A DNA stretch of 64,000 nucleotides from assembly GCA_950097015.1 (NCBI GenBank), contig CATNEN010000041.1, positions 3,622,501-3,686,500 of the forward strand. Direction: 5' to 3'. Of this stretch, positions 1 to 11,250 are shown in pieces (the stretch's first letter is position 1; each line of letters opens with the position of its first letter). Position numbers and translations under genes: made by a program. The DNA is from Macrostomum hystrix. Lineage: Eukaryota; Platyhelminthes; Macrostomidae. Below the pieces are notes generated by a model. The model was not told where the DNA came from. It saw only the letters and a program-made list of their open reading frames with translations, and did no database searches.

Positions 1-913
1 TTTTACCTTTTAGAAAGAATTTAGCTCCTTAAAGCAGATCCCCGATTCAAACAAGCCCATGTTTCAATATTACGAGTACTACCATACTACCGGTAAGCAA
101 GTGTACACAAGCACGTTATAAAAATCTACAAAAAATAAAATAAAAAGTTGGAAAAGTAATATGCTTCCTGCAAATAGAACTAGTGGAAAAATACTATTTG
201 CTTAGACTTAACAGGCTTTTAGGCTTTTGGGAAAGGTTATAGGCTATGGGCGATGCCACCTGTCTGGAAACAGAAGAAAATACGCTGCTCGCTGCTGGAG
301 ACAGTAAAAAGCAAGAATATCTGAGAGAGCACAAACCATGTACACTGGTGGCAAAAGTCGACCACAGCCTATACCGCCCAGGTGAGGGTAGATAAGAGTG
401 TAACGGGTAAGGGAATAGAGACAGATGTACAGTCGCGGCAAACTGCAAGGCCAAGCTCAGGCATTAAAATTTTCTTTCTCAGGCCAACCCGCACTACACG
501 CACTTACTATGTCTGAGGCCGGCAAATATTCAGAGAGAGGAGGCTAAAGTAATGAGTCATGCTCTGCATGCTCTGTCTGTCGGCTGCGGGTGTAGAGAAG
601 TCAGAGAGGACAGGACTATGGCACCCTCAAAACTGCTCGACCAACCCAACTAGCCAAGAAAGGAAACGCCCCACGTAGCCTAAAAAGAGCTAGACCCGGT
701 GCAAAGCAAAGAAAAATCTCACGCAGTCAGTTATGTTAGAATAAGGAAATAGCCAAAGCACGCAGTAGCAATTCACCTGACAAGCATAAATAGTCACTTA
801 ACCATAAGAGAAGGAAAAGACAAATTCAATCAAGAATAAAAAATGCTCATGACCGTGGACAGGAAAGGCTTTTAGAAATCATAATCGCTCTGTTAATTAT
901 TTAAGAAGACGAT
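1..913. other. Upstream non-coding sequence of the LRR receptor
   Basis: I see no convincing exon, RNA gene or repeat here. Two short overlapping minus-strand open frames (194-454) have no recognisable motif and look like chance. The start of the LRR gene at 914 follows an AT-rich stretch (about 885-905), but I cannot name a promoter element with confidence. If ATG2 continues leftwards this stretch would also be ATG2 intron; I could not find an ATG2-like exon in it. Confidence 0.4.
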
Positions 914-3913
914 ATGACAAGCCTTCTACCTTCACTGTTTGTGCTTCAACTGTGTCTCAGCATCTCCAGCGTGCTGCCTAGTGCATTGTATCTAACCCAA
1001 AGCAACTATGCGCCGTGCTCATTCAACAGCAACAGTTCGATTCGGATTCTGGATTGTTCGAACAAAGGTCTTACGGAGGTTCCCAGTGTTGAGAGCGCTA
1101 TGATTGTAAGTGCATTTTACCTGGATGGCAATCCAATCCGATCGATGGGAGCAAATGCATTTGTAAATCTGAACCGCAGTTTAACGTTACTGTCTGTTAC
1201 GTCAACGGCTCTGATGGACAGAATCGACAACTTGGCCCTTGCGGGTCTGACAGGGCTTAAGAGTCTGAACATCGAGGCCAAGGATGGAAGCGAGAACAGC
1301 ATGAATAAGATCAACATTGATAAGCTTTTCTCTGGCTTAAAAGCCCTGACAAATATCAGGATGAGCAAGGTAAACATCAAAGAGCTGCCAATAAGCTTTG
1401 GAGGAGGAACAAATATGGGCAATGTATCGTTTGTGCGCACAGCCATAGCATCAATAGACACCAATGCATTTTCAAACGCATCAAACCTGCGCTTCTTGGA
1501 CCTCAGCAATAATCCTCTAAATTTAGGTGTCACAAAAATGAACTGGCTTGGTTCAGCAGTAAACGTTGAGACCATCGTACTCGGTTCGTGCGGAATAACA
1601 ACGGACACCATGGGTCAAATGCCATCGATTCCGAGATTAAGGACTATTGATCTCAAGTCAAACAAACTGGCAAGGTTAGACGGCAACTCTTTTGCCAACG
1701 TAGCTGCATCACTGGAAGTACTCGTGCTTAACAACAATGAAATCTCAGATGGAAATACACAGGGATTACAGAGCTTATTGGCACTTAAGGAGCTCTATTT
1801 ACTTAGCAATAATTACATCAGTGCGATACCACCAGAAATCAAACTGCTATCGACGCTGGAAGTATTGGACCTAAGGGGCACGAGGATTGCTGGAATCGAG
1901 GCAGACAATTTTCATCCGAACTCAAAGCTCAAAACTCTTAAACTGGACTACACTAATAGTCACTCTTTTCACGCACTCGCATTCGTACGGGTAGCTAACT
2001 TAGAAGAGTTCACCGTGTCTACCAGTTCGTTAAGTACATCATCGATTCTAGACACAACAGGAACTCAGCGGCCTGGAAATTGGTCAGTCATCCTGAGCCA
2101 GATCCCTCGACTTCGAGTTCTCTCTCTCAGTGGCATCGGAAGCAACATAAACGAAGGAGGGGGCATCACTGACAGCATTTGGAGCACCCTGCGACTACTG
2201 CCCAGTCTACAGAGACTGACTCTAGAATATAACAGCTTATCGTTCATCCCAGAATTCTACTTATCTTCATTTGTTAATCTTAGCTACATTAATTTGAAGA
2301 ATAACAACATTAGTAGATTGACATCAGCTTCGCTTTACCGAATGGGAAACGTCGAATTGTTGCTGCAAAATAATAAACTGGCTTTTTTCGACAACTGTAC
2401 CCTGTCGATGTATAATACACTGCACATAGTATCACTTGGTGGAAATCCGTTCTACTGTGGGTGCTCAATGCAATGGTTATGGCGACGAGTTCATGCAGAG
2501 AAACGCATTAATCTAGCAAACATGCAATGCGCCCATCCACCCAGCTTAATCGGTAGAGGCTGGCAGACCCTCAATGCAAGTGACTTCTGTTCGTCAGGAG
2601 AGACGGCACCCAGCAACTGCAGCGTTCAAGCACTAACGACAGCGAAGCCGACAACATCACTTCCTTTCCAGTTCGAAATTTTCATCAGCAAAGCAAGCGA
2701 ATCGGACGTCAAATTGGAGGCCACACTCTCTATATTAAAAGGCACGTTTAATGGATACATAGTTAGATACTGGGCCATCTCGCGACCCGAAGTAGTGCTT
2801 AACACGAGCTTGATTCCAATCACCATAGCTTCTATAACACTAAAAGTAACAGTCAATGAACAGTATCGCTACTGTTACGTACTAAGGAATGGCAGCAGTT
2901 TTTGGTTGGAAAGCACGACTAACTGCAGAGATTTCTTACTGACTGGCCTAACAAGTGCAGCCGTCATAGCCATATCAGTGATGGCAGCCATCATTGGAAC
3001 AGCGCTTATATTCGTACTTGTTTGCTTGGTGTGTAAGATGCTGAGACACAGACAAAGCGCTCGATTGAAGGGGCAGGCGGACGAGGATCCGTATGCATAC
3101 GTTTATCCAGATGAGAAGCAGATCGGCAAACAGCCTACTAACCAAAGTCAGTTCCAGGCAACGCTGCGACCAGAAAGTAAACGATTCAGCAAGCGTAGCA
3201 GACCCAACCTTGCAGGCTCCAGACCCAGTTTGGCCACTTCAACTACAACTCTGAGTACATCAAGAATGAGCAGCTCCGTCTTTGCAATGCAAAACGGAGC
3301 CAGACCTGTATCTGGACACTCAATGGTTCTGCAGCACCAAAATCCAATGTTTCTGAGTGGAGGCGTACAGCCAAGCCGATCAATGCACAGTATCTTGCAT
3401 GATCCTAGGGCACGCAGCGGCCCGCTTACCCAACAGCAGCTCAGCAGAAGTCAGGACCACCTAAGCTGCAACCCGAAAAGTGAGAGAGGTGGCCGACAGT
3501 TACCGCCGCCACCCAGACAGGCGCGCAGTCAAGAGCTTGTGTTAGACGTCACACAGGCAGCAGGCCGATACCAGAACCGCCATCAATATCCGGACCAACC
3601 ACCGTCGCTGCCACCACCAAGAAGCCAACCGTCATCTTCGACATCAGGCCCGCAGTCACAAGCACCGAGCTACACAACCTACTCAGGAGACGGTGCCTAC
3701 GTGCCGATGTCTTCGGCTGCCGTTGCCAACCTAGGGGAGTCAAGCACCGACCAAGATCAAAGACTGCAGCTACATATGTCGTCTAAGTACAATGATTACC
3801 TACAGGAAGTCCAGATTTTACAACAGGAGCCTGTACAATCAAACGGAGGCATCGAAAACTCAGCCTTTCAGATACAAGAGACTTTTGGCTATTACGAGAT
3901 GGGACAAATATGA
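914..3913 (+). CDS. Single-exon LRR transmembrane receptor with proline/tyrosine-rich tail
   Basis: A 999-residue open frame without introns. Residues 1-24 are a signal peptide (hydrophobic, ending near VLPSA). A short cysteine-containing N-cap (about 34-58) is followed by leucine-rich repeats to about residue 505. An LRR C-terminal cap follows, with the pattern CGCSMQWLW at about 514 and further cysteines to about 560. Residues 575-676 have the spacing of a fibronectin-III-like domain, including YRYCYV. A single membrane span lies at about 680-708 (AAVIAISVMAAIIGTALIF), then basic residues and a 290-residue cytoplasmic tail with proline runs and tyrosines (AYVYPDE near the membrane, GYYEMGQI at the C-terminus). 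This order is that of neuronal LRR-FN3 adhesion receptors (ELFN, LRFN, FLRT, vasorin-like). The exact family is not settled, so no symbol is given. The stop is TGA at 3911-3913. It may lie inside an intron of the opposite-strand ATG2 gene. Confidence 0.88.
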   Translation: MTSLLPSLFVLQLCLSISSVLPSALYLTQSNYAPCSFNSNSSIRILDCSNKGLTEVPSVESAMIVSAFYLDGNPIRSMGANAFVNLNRSLTLLSVTSTALMDRIDNLALAGLTGLKSLNIEAKDGSENSMNKINIDKLFSGLKALTNIRMSKVNIKELPISFGGGTNMGNVSFVRTAIASIDTNAFSNASNLRFLDLSNNPLNLGVTKMNWLGSAVNVETIVLGSCGITTDTMGQMPSIPRLRTIDLKSNKLARLDGNSFANVAASLEVLVLNNNEISDGNTQGLQSLLALKELYLLSNNYISAIPPEIKLLSTLEVLDLRGTRIAGIEADNFHPNSKLKTLKLDYTNSHSFHALAFVRVANLEEFTVSTSSLSTSSILDTTGTQRPGNWSVILSQIPRLRVLSLSGIGSNINEGGGITDSIWSTLRLLPSLQRLTLEYNSLSFIPEFYLSSFVNLSYINLKNNNISRLTSASLYRMGNVELLLQNNKLAFFDNCTLSMYNTLHIVSLGGNPFYCGCSMQWLWRRVHAEKRINLANMQCAHPPSLIGRGWQTLNASDFCSSGETAPSNCSVQALTTAKPTTSLPFQFEIFISKASESDVKLEATLSILKGTFNGYIVRYWAISRPEVVLNTSLIPITIASITLKVTVNEQYRYCYVLRNGSSFWLESTTNCRDFLLTGLTSAAVIAISVMAAIIGTALIFVLVCLVCKMLRHRQSARLKGQADEDPYAYVYPDEKQIGKQPTNQSQFQATLRPESKRFSKRSRPNLAGSRPSLATSTTTLSTSRMSSSVFAMQNGARPVSGHSMVLQHQNPMFLSGGVQPSRSMHSILHDPRARSGPLTQQQLSRSQDHLSCNPKSERGGRQLPPPPRQARSQELVLDVTQAAGRYQNRHQYPDQPPSLPPPRSQPSSSTSGPQSQAPSYTTYSGDGAYVPMSSAAVANLGESSTDQDQRLQLHMSSKYNDYLQEVQILQQEPVQSNGGIENSAFQIQETFGYYEMGQI

Positions 3914-5119
3914 TAGTCCCATACATCTGATAAGACTGCCTACCGGTAACGCATATTGCCTATGTTGACTAAATGATAAGACCCAGTAAAAGCAACGGAG
4001 TCTAATCTGCAGTTAATTTTATAGCCACAATAGTACTCTAATGGAATAGGTGAAACAAAAAACAAAGCACTAATGTCAAAATATTTTGGCCCAACATAAA
4101 TTGAATTTAAATCAATGGACTCTAAATACCAGCACTGTATGTATGTCTATAAGCTTTTAATTCTATATTTGTAAGCATTGTGATACCATTTTTCTCAATT
4201 CAAATTGTAAGTTAAAACACTTTTACGTAAACTTCTCACTAACATGTTTTCTGCCACAGATGTATGAGCTAAAATAACACTCTAAATTGCCTTTATTTTC
4301 CTGCGTATAAGATTGATACTAATCTAAATGGCCACTAAATTAGCCTAGTATATTTTACGTACAGCTGATCCATGAACTAATATTTTGCAGCCAAGCTTCT
4401 CAAAATATTTTTACAATGCGCCACATTATAACTCTGAACCAATTTCTGCACCTGACCCTGCTGGATTCTTCATCAACAAAGTCTTTTTGAGTACCATATT
4501 TGAAATTCCAATGCCACTGAACACATTAGTTTTACTTAAGTGCCTTTCTAAAATTCAGCAGTTTTTCACTAATAAACTCAGAATTAGTCAGTACTGAAAT
4601 TAGTTGTTGAGTTTACTTTCTTTTATTTTCGATTCACACAACAGAAAACTTGCTCATTGGACCATGAAAAAAGAATTGCCACAGATGAGGATAGACACGC
4701 TGAATATTTTGCTAACTTATTAGCAGTGCACACGGAACATGCACTCAGATATAGAAAGGAGTTTACGCAAAAGCCATAGTTTTTGTTAAACAAATTTTTT
4801 TGTTTGACAAACGGGAATTTTTTGTCGAACAAGGGGAATGCCAAGTAATCTTTCTAGTTTCACGCCTACAACTAAAAGCCACAGAACAGGTACACTTAAG
4901 AAGCTGAAATAATCCAGTTTGGTTCCAACTTTTACTTGTAATTTTGAAGCAAGTATTCTACTAACTGTAAATATGCTACTTTGTGCCCGACGTGCCATTG
5001 ATGGTAGTATATATACGATTAGAAGTGTATGTAATAAATTTCAAAACAAGTAGGATGCATTGCAAATACCGATTTTTTAAGTCGCAGTGCAAGGGCAAGC
5101 TTAAGGTTACAATACTCAC
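3914..5119. other. 3' flank of the LRR gene / ATG2 intron 3
   Basis: AT-rich sequence between the LRR stop and the ATG2 exon 3 donor. No canonical AATAAA is evident immediately after the LRR stop; 'acataaattg' near 4096 is a weak candidate. The only coding-like material is the two plus-strand exon candidates listed separately. No minus-strand frame here resembles the next part of ATG2. Confidence 0.4.
4391..4779 (+). CDS. Two candidate 3'-terminal exons, unassigned
   Basis: Exon A (4391-4480) follows a plausible acceptor (tattttgcag) and reads PSFSKYFYNAPHYNSEPISA and on to FFINK before a possible donor at 4481. Exon B (4645-4779) follows 'cacacaacag' and reads KTCSLDHEKRIATDEDRHAE onward to QKP and a TAG stop. 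A to B joins in phase 0. The amino acid composition looks like real protein and unlike the surrounding AT-rich noise. I do not recognise the family. It could be an alternative tail of the LRR receptor upstream (similar aromatic-rich style), the end of another plus-strand gene, or chance. The donor (aaagtcttt) is not strong. Confidence 0.3.
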
Positions 5120-8100
5120 ATTCCACAATCGAGGCTCCAGGTCCGACGGCTTAGGCAGAGCCAGCGATGGCTCAGCCTTGCGCTCGAATAAGGTCTCAGT
5201 GAAGTCTGCCAGGCCCATGGACATACAAAAGCTGGATTTTCTCATCTTCCGTGACTCCTCCATTGTATGGCTGAGCTTCAGTGGTCTGGCGATGAAGCTG
5301 ATGGTGAGTATCGAATGGTAGGGCTGAGCTTGAACTTAATGTGTTTAGGTTCATTTATATCACTGAATTCGAAGCAAAATACAATAGTCCTCTACTACTC
5401 TAAGTAGAGTGAAATTAAAAGGAGGTAGATATGGCTAATATTATTAAATGAGTATTAATATGAGTTAAATATTAAATAGATTTTGATACATATTTTACTT
5501 CATATTATAATAAATTAAAGTAAAACCTAATGATTTCGCCAAAGAAAAAGAAAGGATCCATTCATATTGTACACTATAATTTCTATATGCTTACTAAGAT
5601 TTACTACAGGCCTACAAATTTTCATGCATTAGAATATATATAAATACTGGCTTACAGACCTACTGGCTAACGGTGAATACTGGCACTTCTGTGACCAAAA
5701 TAAAAGCTCACCCAAGATGGTCATGAGGACATAGATCGACCATGGAACGTCGTAGTGCACGTAGGTTCTGAGGTTGCTCATTGACATCAAGGCCCCTGAT
5801 CAAGCTGAAGAAGGATTCGGCTAGAGCAGCCAATTTGTCTCTGCCCGAAACTGATCGGTCGATACCATCATGCGTAGTCTCGGGGTCAATGTGAAGCACA
5901 GTGATGCTCAGCAACGCCAGCTGGCCCGTCAGTCCAACCACCCTAGTAGGGGTTTCCTCGTCAGCGCCGACAAAGGTGGCGGAGCTTGAGTACTTCTTGC
6001 TTCGACGAAGCCAGTCGCTGGAGTCAGAGGCTGTGGCCGCCCAATTTCGACCAGGCTGCCAAGTGGAATCGGAACGGTAGGAGTCTGTCATGACGGGAGG
6101 GACTGTCTCCTCCATAGGTCCCATAGAGTAGAACTGCTCGCCCTCGTCAACCTCCGAGCCAGATTCCAAGCTGCCAGCGTCGTCCGGCTGGCCTGGCTGT
6201 CCCAGTGAAGTGCTTAGTAGCTGCTCCTCAATTTTCTGCCTGTCATCTAAACTCAGAGGCCGCGAGCTGCCTGCTGAGTCGCCCTGGTGGTGACGCCGGC
6301 GGTGGCGTTCACCATCGTCCCTGGGCTTTCCAGAAAATGCTTCGAAAGTCTGCAACAGCTGATGCAGCTGAGTAGGGCTTAGCAGGACGTGAATCGCCTG
6401 ACCGGCAGAGATTGTGCAGTCGAACTTCGGACCAGGCAGGTGATCCTCCCGCTTGAGAACCAACCGGATCTCTGACTGGCCCATTATTTCTGCTACTTTA
6501 ATCGGCTTCCGCTGCTGCTGCTGCACACCAGCAGGAGACGAAGGTGGCGTTAGCGTCTGCAGCGATGGCATGCCTACTGGACTGCCAAAATGAGGCGGTG
6601 TTGGTGGACCAGAAGAGGAGCTGAAGCCTAGCGGGGCGTCATCGATGAAGATGGTCAAACCAGTCAGGCGCAGGCTCTTGTACAGCAGCACGTTGGAGAA
6701 GCTGCTACTGGTCTGTTCCTCGCAATTACTGGCGGCAGAGTCGTTGCAAGGGGTCTCGGTGGTATCGAAGTACTCCGCCTGGCCAATGAGCAGCTGCAGC
6801 GACAAGGATTGAGAGGATAAACGGCACATCAGCGTGACTCTGCTGTCCAGCAAAGTGACACGAATCTTGGACAACACAGTGTCGATGGTATTGGCAATCC
6901 GTTGCACACCCTCTGTGCCGCTCTGACGTTCCTCTGGCATTTCCCGAACGCATGTTTCGGCCACCTGCATGCTAGTGACCATGCTGCCCAGCATAGAGTC
7001 TAGTAGTTGACTGGACACCATGGCATCCACCCGGCTGTTAGGTGTCAGCGTCACGCGTAGGCCGCGCACTTCGACTACGGATGGCTCCGACACCAGCGCC
7101 GACCAGGGGATGGAAACGCTGATCTCATCAACTACGCCTTCCACCATCTCCAGGGGAATGTTCTGATTACGAAGCACTTCATTCAGGCTCTAGATAAACG
7201 GCAGGTGAAGAAGTTGGATATTTTTGTGAAATAATTAAACTATAAACTTATAGAAGTTTATAAAATGATAGAAGTAGCTAGGCATTAAACATGGTACATT
7301 TGTATCAAGCAGAACTGAATCAATCTCTATCTTAATGAAGCTATCAAGGAAAATCTTATGCCTTATTCCAGCGTGTGAAAAATTTCTATTGAGAAAGGTT
7401 GAAATACTAGTAACTTTGCAAAAGTTAGATTTACTAATTGGTACATATTTTCACCAAATAACTTATTTGGTATAAGGTATATATACCTTAAGGTATATGC
7501 AAATGTAAATGATGCGATTAGCTCGGAAAATGTCAATTTAGATTTAAAAAACAAAATCATATTAACTATGATAAAAAAATTATATTAGCTATGATAAAAA
7601 AGTTATATTAACTATGATAAAAAATGAAATTATATTAACTAAGAAAATCAATTTGCTTCGTATTTTTCAATCTGCAAATTGATACTAAAACTGTGTTAAG
7701 TTATTATGATATAATTTATAAGATGTGGCGACTAGAACCTATATGCAGGATGGCTAACATCAGTGGCATAATGTACACACTGCTAAACACGCGCCCTTTG
7801 CTGCACTTGTGCTTTGCTTCTAAATTGACTAAATTGATGAACCTGACTGCTGATGGTATTATCATGACTGAGTCTGCAGTTGCATCCCAACTGCCTACCT
7901 TTTGTGGCTCCCAGAGGTAGACAGTAGGCAAGCCCTATTTGCTCTGCGATAAATATTACCGATGACTACACCAAACCCTGCTGTCATCGTTTTTGTCTTG
8001 ACTGATGTTTTGCCTCATCTTCGAGAAGTTATTCCGTGAGCAACTGCCTGCTGATAGATAAGATGACTGCCGAGTTCAGAGTGAGATGTGTAGCAGTGCA

Positions 8101-11100
8101 ACTGGCAAATAATATTTAACAGAGTAGCTTGTTGTGGCCATTTCCAAGATTTCGGACCCGTGGGTTCTTTTCTGAGTTCCTGAATTCACCATTGATGCCA
8201 CAGAGCCCATCCCTGTCCAGCCCTTCGGCGCTGAGGATGTCCCCCTACCTGCCACCCTGTACCAAGTACTGTGCCCTCAGCTGTAACCTGATGGAGTCCA
8301 CACGCAACTTTTAGACTACCAACCAACCAACTTAGCTCTGCTAAGTCACCCTTTGTAGCCCTTAATTGGTGTATAATGAATATAGTTCAAATGGTTTATG
8401 ATTTAACTGCATAAAATTTTTATAACAGTTGTCACTTGGAAAAAATAGACTTAAGTCAAATAAATGAGGATATGTGTATATAACTTGCACTAAAAAATAG
8501 ATAAAACACATTTTGGGTATCAATTATTAAACAGATTAGTGGGCAGAGTTAACTTTGACAGAACGAAATGAGGACCTGTATCAAGCGAGGCAATAAAAAT
8601 GGAAAAGAATTGTGAATAACAAAGGGGTGGTCTTTTAAATAACAAAACAGTCTATGAACTAAATGAAGATTTAAGCTAAACATAAAATAATCAAAAAAAT
8701 AAATTAAATCAATAAATTATGCTTTTCCCTTGATAATTTTTTCTATCCCATCAATTATTTTGTTGCTTATTCATGCATTTCTCTTGATAAAATTATGCTT
8801 CCATCTCAAAACTTCATGCTAACACATTGATAATTCATAATTTATCTCATTAATTCATGCTTCCTCCTTAATAACTTATGTTTCCCTAGTCAATAATTTA
8901 TGCTGCCCACTTGACAATTTTTTATGTTTTCATGTCGTATACAATAATTCACAATTTCTCTTGATAATTCATGCTTCCCCCTCAACACTTCATACTTTCC
9001 CTCTCAACAATTCATGCTTCTTCCTTGATAATTCATGCCTCCCCTCAATAAATTAGAAGACAATTTTAACCCTCTCATTCTAACCCTCTTGATAATTCAT
9101 GCCTTAACCTTGATAATGCATGCTTCCCCTAAAAAATGCATGCTTCCCCTGAATACTTATGCTTTTCTCCAGATAATTCATGCTATGCTGGATAATTCAT
9201 GCTTTCCTGGATGATACATGCTTTCCCTGCAATAATTTTTGCTGCCAAATTTTTTTTGCTTCTCCCTGTGTAATTCATGCTTACCTTTGACAATCTATGC
9301 TCTGCCCTCAATACTTCATACTTCCCCTTAATAGTTCATGCCTCCCCTTGATAATTCTTGCTCGCCCCTCAATAAACCATGCTCTACCCTTGATAATTCA
9401 TGCTTAATAAATAATTTCCTCAATAAATCATTCTATCTTCTTAAAAATTGCTATGCCCTCAAATTATTATCTATCCCCTGGAAATCTCATTCTGTCTCCA
9501 AGAAATCCTTTGCTATCTTTTCAAGAAATAGTTCATTGCTATCTAATGATTTTTCCACAAATTCCATGCAATTTACTTATGATAGCATGCATTAGGGTTC
9601 CTATCCCTGAAAATCCTCCCCGGGGAACTGTTCCGGGGATCCCCGGGGAGGATATCACTTTTTCAAATTTTGAAAATTAGTGATTTTAAACAAAAAATAA
9701 CAAAACAATGAAGAATGAACCATGTAAAAATATAATCTTCTATTAAATGCAGCTTATAAATAGAATTACCAAGTATTTATTGATTAATTTACGATTTTTA
9801 CAACTTAGAATTACCACTTTCATTTCTAATTAGATTTTTACTTCCAGGAACATTTTGTCTAGTTCAAAAATAATAAGTTATTGCTTGAATGCTTGTGGCA
9901 CTTGCACAATGTGCAAATGCAATTGTGCATTCTTGAACTTTATGTAATTGTAATGTATTATATGTAAAGATTGTTGATGTATTGATTGGCAGATGTATCT
10001 AGTTGTAGATCTTAGATAGGTCACTGATGCACAAGTCACTTGACTTGTTGACTCAATTCACTTTTAGTAGAAAAAGTTAATTGATAGATTAAAAAAAACC
10101 TTATAAAAATCTTACAACATAATATCAGATTTCAATCATATTTTAAATTGTAAAAAAAGCTTTCCCGTTTCAATTTAAATTTGCTACTTTTTTGTTTTTT
10201 GTTTGTTAAAGTTTATCATTGATTAATGTTTACTTTACAACATAAAAAATAAATAAAAACATAACCTAAATATTAAGATAATAATGACGTCACATTTTCC
10301 TGGAATATTGGGTCTTCTAAAGCTTTGTTTTAATTAAATAAAGTATATTGTCCTGTGATCCCGCTCCTTGGTGAAGTCCCCCCCTGGAACCCTGGGGAAT
10401 TCACCCAAAATTTTGATCCTCCCCAGGGACAGATTTTCCGAAAAATTGGATTCCCTAGCATGCTTGCTATCAATTGATATCTAGTGCAATATTCCTTAGT
10501 TTCTTATTTTCCATCAAACATTATGCTTTTGAATTATAAAACATTTATGATTGCTGTCCCAGTCAACAATATTAAAATTAAAAATGAATAATGCCTTTTT
10601 ATGATTAAAATATTTTCTCCTAGTTTTGAATATAATAACAGTTATAACAATGCTCAAAACACTTCTTTTGTTTTGAAAATAAAATAACTCTTAAAGCAAT
10701 GTGTGCTTAAAGAGTCTTCATGTTGTTTTGAATGGAATAATGCTTGAAGCCTAATAATGCCTAATAAATACAAAAATAATAAACAGGTATTTATGTAATA
10801 ACTGTTTTGATAGAAGATTAGAAGAAAAGAAGCAGTAACAAAACTGATTCTACAATTTGACCTGCTTCAGCAAATAAATAAAAGTACTTTTGGTATTTTT
10901 GGAGCTAGATAAATAGAAAGTGGCAAAATGATCAAATAATATATAAATATTTTTTATGAATGCTGTATTTGGTACAAAAAAATGATGTTAGAACAATTAC
11001 AATCCTGATTAACAAGACTATTAAGATTATTAAGCTGGGAAATTGGAAAATAAATTGTAATTACTTAATTTCTTACCTGTACATCTAGTTCAATATTGCT

Positions 11101-11250
11101 TACAATGCCTCTTCCTTTAGTAATATCAACGGTTAGTTGATCAAGAGATATTTTCTTAGCAAGAAATGTTCCGAGATAGTGCTGAAGAAGATATCTACAA
11201 ACGCGTTTCTTTAAGGCTTCGTGCAAAGAAAAATTCCAGAAAGTATTCAT
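5120..11250 (-). CDS. ATG2: ATG2 autophagy lipid-transfer protein, N-terminal exons 1-3 (partial)
   Basis: Exon 1 is 11250-11077 (residues 1-58), exon 2 is 7189-5712, exon 3 is 5297-5120. All borders are GT-AG, and the phases (0, then 2 bases into a codon, then 0) join into 610 uninterrupted codons. Exon 1 carries the chorein N-terminal signature (KKRVCRYLLQHYLG, then LDQLTVDITKG and ELDVQ). Exon 2 continues with LNEVLRNQNIPLEMVEG and VSIPWSALVSEPSVVEVRGL, the conserved ATG2 continuation, followed by a long polar linker. ATG2 is a rod-shaped bridge that moves lipids from the ER to the growing autophagosome membrane with WIPI and ATG9 partners. Family members are about 1,900-2,100 residues, so only about the first third is here. 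Exon 3 ends at a good donor (GTGAGT), so the gene should continue to lower coordinates, yet no later exon is visible in 1-5113. Either intron 3 is over 5 kb and contains the LRR gene, or the gene is broken. Confidence 0.9.
5298..5711 (-). other. ATG2 intron 2
   Basis: A 414-bp AT-rich intron. Donor GTGAGC (5711 downward) and acceptor CATCAG ending at 5298. No other feature is seen in it. Confidence 0.75.
8131..8340 (+). pseudogene. Stop-interrupted coding-like fragment in ATG2 intron 1
   Basis: One plus-strand frame reads like protein over about 65 codons (EFTIDATEPIPVQPFGAEDV followed by PLPATLYQVLCPQL) but contains two stops. GC content is higher than in the flanks. I do not recognise a family. 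It may be a decayed retro-copied fragment or a piece of a mobile element; chance is possible. Confidence 0.25.
8700..9580. repeat. AT-rich degenerate minisatellite
   Basis: About 40 diverged copies of a roughly 20-bp motif close to 'cttgataattcatgcttccc', spaced irregularly by 15-30 bp. It ends directly beside the hAT-like insertion. It lies inside ATG2 intron 1. The short open frames within it are by-products of the repeat. Confidence 0.75.
9591..10455. mobile_element. hAT-like non-autonomous element (MITE) with 8-bp target duplication
   Basis: The 8-mer tagcatgc occurs directly before (9583-9590) and directly after (10456-10463) this 865-bp block. The block ends are roughly inverted: the left begins 'attagggttcctatccctg' and the right end read in reverse begins 'gggaatccaatttttcgg'; both are followed by a CCCCGGGG/CCCCAGGG-rich stretch ('cctccccgggg' on the left, 'tccccaggg' on the right). 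An 8-bp duplication with AGGG-type ends is the hallmark of hAT transposons. No transposase frame is present, so it would have been moved in trans. A large hairpin is expected near 9618-9650 (ccccggggaac...ttccggggatccccgggg). Confidence 0.6.

Larger units (their letters stand above)
7190..11076 (-). other. ATG2 intron 1 (3.9 kb), repeat-rich
   Basis: Donor GTAAGA at 11076 and acceptor ATCTAG ending at 7190. It holds a short AT-rich tandem stretch (about 7565-7645, units like 'ttatattaactatgataaaaaa'), a coding-like but stop-bearing frame near 8131-8340, an AT-rich minisatellite (about 8700-9580) and a hAT-like element (9591-10455). The rest is AT-rich sequence with no feature I can support. 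Confidence 0.7.

Noticed and set aside
5708-7177. A UHRF1BP1/VPS13-type chorein protein instead of ATG2
   Set aside because: The chorein start alone is ambiguous, but the continuation (VEGVVDEISVSIPWSALVSE) matches the ATG2 pattern of a VEGFV-IEVAVPW type motif.
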